Positions 43,305 to 53,800 of a DNA stretch of 64,000 nt are shown here, one piece after another. The number at the start of each line of letters is the position of its first letter. Positions within the stretch are counted from its first letter, which is position 1. The stretch comes from Metarhizium brunneum (lineage: Eukaryota; Ascomycota; Sordariomycetes; Hypocreales; Clavicipitaceae): NCBI RefSeq assembly GCF_013426205.1, contig NC_089422.1:8397001-8461000 (forward strand), written 5' to 3'. Below the pieces are notes generated by a model. That model was given only the letters and a program-made list of their open reading frames with translations. It was not told the origin of the DNA and searched no databases. The position numbers were made by a program, and so were the translations under genes.

Positions 43305-44558
43305 CTTAGATCAGATATGTCACATGTCATACCCCGGAATCAACGATAGCTGGGCCGTGAATAATGCGTCCACAGAGCGTGTATAGGCCAAACCGTCGGG
43401 GAATCTCGCTGGTGAAATAGTGAGGCGCTATGAGGGAGAATTGAGATGGACCTAGAGCACTGCTTTGTAAACGTAGCAGTGCTCGGTTGGCCGGGTGGCG
43501 CTTGCCGATGGCGTTCGTGTGGCAGCCTTCACCAGTAATAGTAGCTCAAAGGTTCTGGCCTACCCGCGTACTGTCGATGAATTATTGTAACGACCACCGT
43601 CGACGTCTAACGTCGCACCGGTGCTGCTATTTTTCTGCGGGGGTTGCACTTTCCTAGCAAAGGAACGGTGTCGCTGGTGCTTACAGAATAATGCGCGGCA
43701 GGAACCAAAGCCTGAACGAGCTCGGTTGGGTTTTCATCGCTCCTTCCGTTGCCAACCTCCTAACATTGCGTGTGGATAACTTCGGTAATCCGTCAAAATA
43801 TCAAAGCGAAATGCTACACAATGCGTAAAACCATCTTCTTCAAACTTCATTTTATCTACTACATACCGAGGAAATATTATAGTACTCTTAGCTGCACAGC
43901 ATAACCAGCTTGTCACACTGACCACTGTCGGAACCACTGAGCGCAATTGCACCCCTGACAGAGCATGGACACCAATTGAGGCTATTTGCGCTCTGCGCCG
44001 AGCAAGGTGCCAAATTCTTCTCCCCTTGGCAAGCACCCTCCAACCGCCATCAGCCGTGGCAAAGTAGGTCATCGTACCAGAACGATACCAGAACTATCCA
44101 GAAGCATGTCGAGATCACACCAATACTTCCTTCGGCTTTATCTCCAGCGCCACATGGCGCCTCACCACACGTCGATGCTCGAGGGCATTCTGACCACAAC
44201 GCCAGCCCGAAGCTCTTCTCGATGATACCTCGGGGAGTGTCGCCCTCCGCATACCCTACCCTGGATTCTCACTCAAGTCTCTTCTGCATAGCAACGAGTC
44301 GGTCCGAACCTCACGTCTCACAGTTGGGAGCCGCATGTGGCAGTGTTGCACAACGTAGCGCGGTTTGTCTATCTACAAAGCTATAGCTCATTTATTACAT
44401 GGTGGTGGCCCTCGTTATCGGCTTCAGCTCTGTTCTCAGTTTGAACGACAAAGTGTTCAGTTTTGGCGTATTGGCTCTCCTTGGCGGGCGAGAGCACCAC
44501 CGCCCTGGGCTTACTCGGGTTCATTAAATCTAATAGGTCTCTCACACTTCACGGAACC
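43305..44558. other. Divergent intergenic region, regulator to transporter pseudogene
   Basis: About 1.25 kb between the start codons of a Zn2Cys6 regulator and a decayed sugar transporter. It would hold both promoters. No domain-bearing frame was recognised. Confidence 0.45.
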
Positions 44559-46323
44559 ATGGGCACCAAGGACAAGTCTGATACACTCGAGGCCCATGTT
44601 TTGGGTGTTGAAGAACTCAGCTTCAAACACGAGACCGTTCGCACCTATCATCTGCTAGAGCACGAGCTCACCATCAAGGACGCCTTCAATCGTCACCCAG
44701 CCCTCATATGGTGGTCATTCTACTGGCTAGTGGCTGGTGTAGGCTGGTAAGACACATTTTTTGTGGGAGTCCAGAGACAGCCGAGTATGATACCGGCCTA
44801 TCACGCAAAATACTACGTTATATCGTAGTGTCCTTAGTGTCCTCTGTAAATTTGGCAACATCTGAATGCATCATTCCACGAATTGTGTCTGGTCGCAAGC
44901 TCTTACAAGGTACTGCTGCACTGCGGCTGGCTGACATGAGCACAGGGGCTTTGATGCGCAAGTCAACGGTGGGATGCTTTCGGTCGAGTCGTTTCGACGG
45001 GACTTTGGATACATCTACGATAGGGAAGCCGCTTTACCTGCGGATTGGCAAACTGCGTTTAATACCGTCTCGTCTGTTGGACAATTCTTCGGCGGTTTCC
45101 TATGTGCGTGGTTGGCCGACAGGATTGGCCGAAAGCGGGCTTTGTTCGTGGGTGTTGCTATTGTGACTGCCGGGATTTTAGGGGAAATTTTTTCGACTGC
45201 TAGAGCAGCTTTTGCTGTCTCTAAGCTTATACTTGGTTTTGATTTGGGGTTCTACTTGACCCTAGCCCCTTTGGCTACCTCCGAGTGTGCGCCAGTTGTC
45301 TTCCGAGGAGGCATCTCGACTGCTGGTGTGCAGTTTGGCCTGGGCTCTGGTTAGCTCTTATTAAATGCCGTTATCAAGGCTTTCGGAGAATGGACATCCC
45401 GCTGGGCATACCAAGCTCCCTTTGCTACGCAACTCTTTATCTGCGCTTTTCTCTTGGTCTTCTTCCTTTTGCTCCGGAGACGCCATGGTGTCTCGCTCGA
45501 GTAGGCAAGCGAGAAGAAGCCAAGCGATCTCTCTGCAAGCTTTACGGTTCAGGTGTAGATATTGACGCGAAATGGGTTGCTCTCGAGGCTACTATTGTGG
45601 AGGAGGAAGCTGCGAAATACCAGCAAGGGTCCATTATTCAATGTTTCCGAGGAACCGACCGTATCCGAACCGCAATCAGCACGGGCGTTTTTGCTTGCCA
45701 GCACTTTGTTGGTATTATTTTTGTTACGGGATATTCCACCTACTTCTTTCAGTTGGCTGGCCTGCCCCCTAGCAAGAGTTTTGATCTAGGAGTTGGTGTT
45801 ACTGCTTGTGGTCTTTTGGGTAACATCTTCAGTTGGTTCATTGTTAACTCCCTTGGCTGCCGCAAAATATTTACCAGCGGCATGGTGCTCATGACCACCA
45901 TTCTTTTTTTTATTGGTATTCTAGACGTCATCCATACCAGTGCGGCTAAGTGGGTTCAGGCGGCTCTGACTGCCATCTATGCCTTCGTCTACTTTACTTC
46001 GCTTGGAGCCATGGCCTTTACCATCGTCGGCGAAGCCAGCAGCACCTCCCTCCGCGCCCCAACCATGGCGTTGGCAACCGGTACCCAGGCCATCATGGGC
46101 ATTATATTCAACTTTACTATTTATTACATGATTAATCCAGATGAGGGTCATCTTAGGGGCAAAGTCGGTTTTATATTTGGAGGGCTGGCAACCATTGCCA
46201 CGGCATGGAGTTTCTTCTACATCCCAGAACTCAAAGGCCGTACATTTTGACGAAATTGACCGCATGTTCCAGGCTCAAGTGCCACCTCGAAAAATGGGCT
46301 CATATATTATAGAGCCGTATTAG
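44559..46323 (+). pseudogene. Decayed MFS maltose-type sugar transporter
   Basis: Almost the whole of a maltose/alpha-glucoside-type MFS permease can be followed, starting MGTKDKSDTLEAHVLG at 44559. A 199-nt intron (44747-44945) joins FYWLVAGVGW to GFDAQVNGGMLSVESF. Three lesions break it: a TAG at 45352-45354 where the family has Gln in the G-Q-LL motif; a one-base loss in a T-run near 45460-45466, after which FAPETPWCLARVGKR reads in another frame; and an extra T near 46245-46248 that moves the frame back to give DEIDRMFQAQVPP and a stop at 46321-46323. Sugar-transporter motifs such as LADRIGRKRALFVG and the terminal ELKGRTF are intact, so decay is recent, or the two homopolymer shifts are assembly errors. 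The TAG is not explained that way. Confidence 0.85.
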
Positions 46324-47032
46324 GGCGCGGTCAATTTGAGTGATTGCGACAATAACAATAATGTATCATGCGTACGACAAAGGATGTCACTCAAGGTCCA
46401 TTTTTGCCTCCACCAACCCTGTATTGAATCGCGAAGAGAAAAAAAAAAAAGAGAAATTGGCATCCAATCGTTGGCCTTGGATTGTTAGATTTGACCATAG
46501 CCAGGGATCGAGTCGATCCCATGCCCATGCCTGGTGTAATGCTAGTGGATCTGGCTATCGTCACCTCTTCTCCACACAGGAAGTCGTACCAAGATGGTCT
46601 GATATACAGACATGCATTGGGTACTAATCTCCTACGACGTTAGACGAAGATTGGTTCACACGGAAGAAGGCGGTGTGTGCTTAAATGAGATGATTTTGCA
46701 CGGCGGTGGTGTCAAAAGCATTTTCTCGCTGAGCTAAGGCTAAGGCTAAATCGATGCAAGACTCATCACACATGACCTAGTACAAGGAAGCAAGAGCAAG
46801 CTATAACAACCAAGAGTTGTATCACATGTACGAAACATCATGTTGTATGGTACATAAACACGACATCTTTTAATGCCGTCCTCGTGCGAAGATGAAGCAT
46901 ATTGGCGATTGGAGGATGTTGAAAGCATGTAAATCTTTGAAAGCAGCGGTTGTAAATTCTACCAGCATAAATACAGTTCAGAGATCTTTCCAAGTCCAGA
47001 CTCAATACTGGAGACTCAGTGCAAAAGGACCA
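46324..47032. other. Intergenic between the two transporters
   Basis: About 710 bp between the convergent pseudogene and intact transporter. An A-run near 46440-46450 and a GGCTAAGGCTAA repeat near 46737 are visible. No gene was seen. Confidence 0.45.
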
Positions 47033-48804
47033 TCAATCCACTGGTGCCTTATTCCGGTTCTCATGCTGGTGAACTACCGAGTCCCGACTGGTTTGCAAGT
47101 GCAACGACTCCCCGTCACCGTTCATATTGACCTTGGCCTTCCACGTCTTGTACCACGGGCCTTCAAATAATTCGCCCATCCTCTCCAATGGCACTCCCTT
47201 TGTCTCAGGTGCCCATATGCCGAGCACGATCAAGCCAATGAAACAAACGAGTGCCCAAAATACATAAGCTCCCCAGACGTCGAGGTTTCTAAACATTGGG
47301 GGCGTGGTTCGCACAACAGCGAATTGAAATAGCCAGTGAACCATCATATTCACCGAATAGCACACTCCCCGGACACGCGTCGGTAGGATTTCTGTCCCGT
47401 AGAGGTACTGAACTGTACAGAGGCCAATAGACCAGCCGATGGCATAGACAAACACAGACGCGATGGCTGCGGTGGAGGCAGATTGGTTATCGCTACGGCG
47501 CCAGATTGCCATGTATATGGCCATGTAGATGTGTGTTGCGCATTGCATGGCTAAGCCAGTCATGAAGCAACGTCGGCGGCCGAAGTAATCTATCAATCCC
47601 CATGTGAACACCATGGTAAAGACGAGTTTCGTAGCGCCATATCCACCTGCGTTGATCAGCGCGCGATTGGTTGTGATACCGGCCAGACGGAAAATTTCGG
47701 GAATGTAGTAAGTGATGCCATTGCCACCGCTCCATTGCGCAAACGTTTGCATCGCGAGGCCGAGCAGGAATCGATTGCGATAAGAGGGTACTGTAGCGAC
47801 CTCCTTGATGATGGTCCAAGTCGACGTGTCGGCAAGAATGAGATTCTTGCTCACCACTTCTTGCTGCATTTCGCGGTATTCACTCTGTATCTCAGGATCT
47901 TCCATCGACTTGTTGCGCAACCTGGCCAGGACAATGAGGGCCTCGTCATGCCGGTTCTTGGAGGCAAGCCAGCGGGGTGTATCATGCAAAAAGAGTGAGC
48001 AGAAAAGTGCAATCCCAACGGGAATCTGGGGCACAGCAAGAACAACTCGGTACTGCTCTCGATTTGATGCCATCGTCCTGCGGGCGGCGTAACTAATGAA
48101 GAACCCTGATCTCGAAGTTAGCGCCCAGTAAAGTGTGAAGGCGACGGGTTCCACGGCAAGTGAAGTTGGCCTACCCAGCATCAATGTTGTTAATAAAACA
48201 ACCATGTATACTGACACAATCATGCCTCTGTTTTTTGCCTTTGCAATCTCTGACAAGTACAACGGTGCGACGACGGTCAGGCCGCCGGCGCCAATACCCC
48301 CCCAGATCCTCGCAAACAGGAGCACGCCAACGTTTCCCGAAGCAAAGGTGACAGTAAAGAAACCCGTCATCCACAGAAGCGTGAAGAGCTGCCAGGTGCG
48401 AAGTCGACCAATCACATCGGTGACGTATATGGCCATACCGGCTCCGATGGCTGCACCAAGAACTCCCAAGGATGAGACAACAGCTCGCCGAGTAGCTAAC
48501 TGAGATGGATCGCCAGTCCACCGTCCTCTTGTAAGGCCGAAGTCCGTCAAAAAGGACCTGAGCCCCGACGCTGAAGCGAAGCCGCCTTCATCATAGCCTG
48601 TGGTTTTAAGGACGCGCCGTTAGCGAAAGGCAAGGGGCCACTGTTTGTTTCTTCGGATCCTTGAGGCTCACCTTTTGGAATCGACCCAAATGCAATGACA
48701 ACAACGGTAAATGCGTAAAAAAGGTTGGGCGACAGCCAACGCATGGTGGTGATGGTCTCCAGGAGCGCTTTGCGAGAAAAAGCTAGAGATTCAACTCGAT
48801 TCAC
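47033..48804 (-). CDS. MFS sugar (hexose/quinate-type) transporter
   Basis: A proton-linked plasma membrane sugar porter of the MFS. Exons 48672-48804 and 47033-48597 give 565 residues. The 74-nt intron (GTGAGC, branch GCTAAC, CCACAG) splits a Gly codon and joins VVVIAFGSIPK to GYDEGGFASASGLRSFLTDF. Twelve hydrophobic segments are evident. Landmarks are IYVTDVIGRLRTW after segment 2, RIWGGIGAGGLTVVAPLYLS, DTPRWLASKNRHDEALIVLA before the central loop, WGLIDYFGRRRCFM in the second half, and the terminal PETKGVPLERMGELFE. A second in-frame Met at residue 21 (MRWLSPNLFYAF) is an alternative start. It is convergent with the transporter pseudogene. The substrate cannot be told from sequence. Confidence 0.92.
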
Positions 48805-51106
48805 GCTGCTTGCAAGCGAGCACTAGCATCCATCGATCAGGTTGAAGGGTGCTGGCTTGTTTCAAGGTAGAAATTCGGTCTGTTTCCTGCAGTCCCATAG
48901 CAATTCTCCGGTCCAGCTGATGCGCGAGTGAGCGAGCGAGTTATGGCGAATGCAGTGTCGCTAGCGGGGAATTGAAGTTGGCTGAGCTGCAAGTCGTTCA
49001 TCCATGCTCGAGCAGTCGATGGTTGACATATATCACCTCGTGTCGCATGGCTGCCAGAGCAGGCTTTCTCTTCCACAAGTTGCTTTGCCTTCTAGGTTCC
49101 GCAAAGTGCTGCGTAACCAGGCCCGGCTCGCTTCTAAGGGTCGGTGGGGCGGTGCTTGATGCAGCCATGACCATTTGGGGCCATTTGAGGCCCGTTGAGG
49201 CCCGTTGAGGCGCGGCCTGGCGTTTGCTCATCTCGCCGACTGCTGAAGAAGTTTTAGTCGACCCAGGAGCCTCCGTCCCTCCTTCCGATTCTTGGCTAAT
49301 CGGCACGCATAGGCCGAAGCCGGCCCCTAAAGCCAAGCAGGCGCCACTGCCACTCACGGACCTTCTTCCTCTTTTCATGCGCCATCCGCCCAGACATGGA
49401 TGCAGCTAACAGGGTCAACAAGGTCAACAGGGCCGTCTGGTCGTCTGGTCGCCTGGTCGCCGGGTCGTTGTTCATCCAGTCCAGTGTCTGTCTCCCTGTG
49501 CACCGGAGTCGGCGCTCCAATGTTCCTTCGTTTTCTCCAGCGACACACAACGAGTCAACTGGTCCGTCTCTTCGCAAGCATGACATGCTGCAATATGGGA
49601 ACGTATACGGAGTCTGCCGTACTTAAATACCTAGGTACTTGTAGTACTTGACAATGGCCAACGGCCACGTTTGTCCTGTCTTGTCTTCAGCCAAAGGCTC
49701 TTCAATCGCCGCGCTTTTGGCTCAGCCTCGATAAGCTAAGGCGCCACGAGGCCACAAGGCCGCCAGGGACAGCCTCATGGCTTCCCGTTACTGATCGTTC
49801 GAGTCAAGCATGTCCGTTATCCTGACCAGGGAACGTCAAGCTGTGTTAGTCGTGGGCGGCAGAACGCTGCTTAGTATTTCTCGTGGGTGACAGGGAAGAT
49901 GGTGTTTCGTGCACACGAAAGAATGCCAACGCGGGTGGGATCTGTTCCAGATATATACTGATACGACGATGCTGAAATCCAGCCGTCTGGTCGTGCCTGA
50001 GTCCTGCGACGGAGGTTGACCGAGACCAGTCTCACGACCACGTTGCCAGCCCAGTAGCATATCCCGCACTTGAGTAATCCGTGCTTAACTACGGAGTACC
50101 TACGTAGTACTACAACAATTCCAATGACAAAGCTCAGTGTCAAATCATTGCTCACACTGCACCGTGGTTCAAGTCATCTTTTCTATTGATATTTACCTTG
50201 ACAGTGTCGTGAGGCTTGAAGTTGTCTATGAATTGAAACTGGCCCTCGGTCAAGTTCCGAGTTTGTCACCTGCTTCGGGCGACTTCTATATCTGTCGTAC
50301 GAATGCCCATTTCATGGCCAATGAATATCGCCTATATTCTCGCCTATATTCATCATGCTATGTGAAGCCGCGACTAGCACACTTGGCCCAGTGAGGCGGA
50401 GCAAGGTCCGCTGATGATAACAGTTTGACCGCAGATATAATATGCTTATACATCGACCTTGATGTATATATCAATTGCCGCTACTTCTGAGCCGTCGACT
50501 AGGCTACCCAGAATCTCTCGAATTACTCTCTAGCCAATGGAGCTTTTGTCATCCAGAAAAGATATCGCCTTGGCCACCAAGTGTGGATTTGATGTTCAGT
50601 TCTTGCCGAGTGACTTCTGAGTTCCAACTATGTTACCCAGACAGCAGCAGCAACTGCACTGTTTGATCTCAGCAGTCTGGTAAGCAGTCAGGTATATGAC
50701 GTGGTGGCAGACTCTAAGCAAGACCTCGTAGCCTGACTGACCATAGAAAAATTCCTCGTCACCATGCTCCTCTGTAAACTGCCTTTCCAGTTAGATTTCT
50801 GTCGCTGTAGCCAACGCGTTGTACCACGCTGCAATTCATACCTAAGCAACTTACCTCTTTCCACCAGACTCGTGTTGTCGAACCCTGGGATATGTATAGC
50901 CCTGACGCTTAGTCTCTGCAATTCTAATATCGAGAAACGGGGGTGCCCAGGACACCGACTGGGGTGGATAATGATGGAAAAATCCCCAAAACCGACCGCA
51001 ACAGCGGCGATGGTCCGCATCGATACAACTGGGGTTTGCCATAAGCGCTTGAAAAACGGTGTGCCTTCATAAGCATCCTTTGAGTCAATGCAATAGACCA
51101 GAAACA
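48805..51106. other. 2.3-kb gene-poor stretch
   Basis: This contains the promoter of the MFS transporter (48805 rightwards) and the 3' flank of the second Zn2Cys6 gene. Short direct repeats occur: GAGGCCCGTT-like units at 49187-49212 and TCGTCTGGTCGCC-like units at 49432-49468. TACCTAGGTA is at 49628-49637 and TACGGAGTA at 50090-50098. Open frames at 48998-49378 (-) and 50688-51110 (-) have no recognisable domain. Confidence 0.45.
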
Positions 51107-53800
51107 TCATCCAAAAGAAGGTGGATTTTCCGACTCGGGAATGGTGCCAACCCGAATGCTAAGTGGCTCTAGAGTTGACATCGCTTCGAAGACACCAGGT
51201 TCCATGGACATTGCATCCGGACCAAAGTTATGGCTGAACGATGGCTGGTACACTGGATGGGATGGAATAGGGATTTGTCTGCCTATATCTGCAGATGTTT
51301 GGTATGTGCCACTAGGCAGAGGAGCGCTGGATCCTGTGGACAAGGACGGCTGTGCCTGCGGGCTTTGCTGCATAGAGGATCCTACTGTAATGCCCACAGC
51401 GGTGAGCTCTTTATTGATATTGTTCAGCGCGGAGGCTATGACTATATTAAGCCGTCCCATTAGTAAATGACTTGATGCCATTTGAAGAAGGGGAGAATAC
51501 GCTATATCTTACCTGGGCTAATTTGCCTCACTTGCTGCAAGCATTGGATGCAGTAAGTGAGCTTTCGCATTGCTTGCTGGTCGTCTGGAGCAGCTTGAAC
51601 CTGCAGTAGAAAGATAGATGAGGCGATATAGACACAGTAGGCGAGTGATAAAACGCAGTAGTTGATGGTGAAAGTCCTGCAAAAGAGATCGAATATTGCC
51701 ATGATGGATGTTGCCGATGTCACACTTTCCACTAGATATCGCTGAACTGGAGACGGGCCCTCACATTCGCGTTGGCCTCTTCCGGTGATCATTGGCCGAA
51801 ATAGCAAGATTTTAAATGCATGATAAAGACAACTGTTGTCCAGCGTTAGGTATATGGTTTTGGTATCGACTTGATTGCACCGTCCAGAGCTGATCTTTCA
51901 AAGGAATACGTACTTTAACGTCACAATGTGGGATGGCGGAGCCAGATTGGGCAATGAAATAGGGTTGATCTTGAGGTGCACTGGCAGTTGATCCCACCAC
52001 TGATGCAACAGGGGTTCCTGTGAGTTGAGACACTCTTGGATTTCAGCGTCAGTATTTTGCGACAGCGGGTCATACATATGGATCAGAATTTCATTGAAAA
52101 TGACTGCCAGTCGACACATGCTCATGAAACATGAGGCTGAGTGAGCCGTCGTAGGTGGGTATTTCCACGTGGGGTCGGTCTGTGGAATACCAAAGGGAAC
52201 CCACAGGTCATTTTCGGCCGAATCATCAACTGTGAGGCACTGGTCAGCAAGCCAGCTTCGTTTCGCACACCCATCGCCGAGGGCGAAAGATTCTTACACA
52301 TGATATGGGATGGTGAAATATTTGTATGTTGCAAGGAAGGCGACCGTCCCAGATACAGACATATAAGCTTGTCCCAGAAATAGCAGCCCCAATAGATGCG
52401 TCGACGAATCTCGAGCTCCTCATCACCTAAGGGGACGGGGCCCGGAAATCGCTGGCTATCCACACAGATGCCAAGATGGTCCAACAACCGGAAGGCAATT
52501 CCGCTATATGTCCAAGCCTGTGTGGAATTGCCCTGGCTGCACTCCTGCGCACTAAGAAGGAGGAGTGTTTGTATCGTAGGAATTGTGCAAACTCCATTGT
52601 TCAATTCTTCAAAAAGCATGCTTCTGGCATGTTTACCAAAGACGAGGCCGCCGTGGTAGGAGTCGTCAAGTAGTCGTTTGGTTGATGGGTCGCTCCGACC
52701 CCATCGAATTGAATGTGAAATTACAGCATTAAGAAGCGTGTGTGAGTAATACGGCCCCATGGATTGCATGTCACCTGCCATTGTTAGCTAGAGATTTGCA
52801 ATGAGGAAACATTTTGTATGGCACTGAAGTTGGAGGGTGACTGATTGGATAAACATACGTGTAAATACAGGGCGGTAGATAAAATTAAAGAGTGGTTGGA
52901 TCCAGCACCAATGAACATTTAGGAGGTATTGAAATGGTTCCTGTAATACCAGTTAGCAACTCAGGGTGTATGTCGGCCCCGAAGTCACGACGAGACTGCA
53001 TTCCTAAGCAAGAAACAACATACAGGGACTTCGTTCAAGTTCTCCATAGCGCGCTGGTGCCATGCGTTGTGAATTAAGCGTTCTCGTCTCTGAAGGTCGG
53101 TATCCGAAGACGAGGGGTTCAAGAATGGCATATCAGATGGGCCAGGGCCAGTCCGATCACTTGGAAGATTAAAGAAACTTGTAGCACCGTGATATGTGAT
53201 GCTTCCCTTGTCATCAATTTTCAAGCTTCTGAAGCTTCGGCTGATACCCTGCTCATCAGAAGCATGCCGACTGGTTTGCGATGAAACATCCTGGACGCCT
53301 GAGACGGGGGGGCTTGAATGAGACGAGCCAGCAAGTGACGGAGGCGACTTCGTAAGGTTGGCTACCTGGTCTTCCAGTTCCTTAATTCGTCCTTCTAGCC
53401 GCTGAGTGTAGGACAATGTTGGATTTCTAAAGTTCAGGTTAGGGCATAACAGGCTTTCCAGCTGCAGACCGTGGGGGCGACAAACAGCTTGTAAATGCAT
53501 TCATCATTGCGAGCAGCACACCGCTGACAAATGGGCTGTTCACCTCCGCATTTAACCTATCCACAGAAACAGAGAGTATGAGTGAAGCTGTCCACAGCAT
53601 GCAAAGCAGGAGCTGAATCAGGTTGGTGTAACAGCCAGCTGGGATGCGTGTCTTTGTACGATTGTGATTTGTGCATCCGTCGGCCAACGTCCGTCGACCG
53701 TCACAAGAAACCAGACCCAGAAGATATAAAAACGTACCTTGCGCCTGCGACACGGCTCACACGAGAAGGCACTCTTCTTGGTGGCCTTGGCCGAAGACAT
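51107..53800 (-). CDS. Zn2Cys6 transcription factor (second, eight exons, NirA/XlnR-like domain)
   Basis: Eight exons chain in perfect phase: 53738-53800, 53486-53556, 53024-53426, 52859-52940, 52298-52774, 51914-52229, 51513-51832 and 51107-51441, giving 688 residues. The first intron (181 nt) splits the zinc cluster: FSCEPCRRRK in exon 1 and VKCGGEQPICQRCAARNDEC in exon 2. Exon 3 opens with a coiled-coil dimerisation helix (YTQRLEGRIKELEDQVANL). The fungal transcription-factor domain begins at about residue 180 (EPFQYLLNVHWCWIQPLFNF) and includes RDMQSMGPYYSHTLLNAVIS and RRRIYWGCYFWDKLICLYLG, as in NirA/XlnR-type regulators. The tail is Pro/Ser/Gln-rich and could activate transcription. No cysteine or basic residue of the cluster is missing. 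The regulated genes are unknown. Confidence 0.92.

Noticed and set aside
50688..51110. 140-codon minus-strand frame just downstream of the second regulator
   Set aside because: The regulator ends cleanly in phase at 51107. The downstream frame has no domain and no splice signal joining it.
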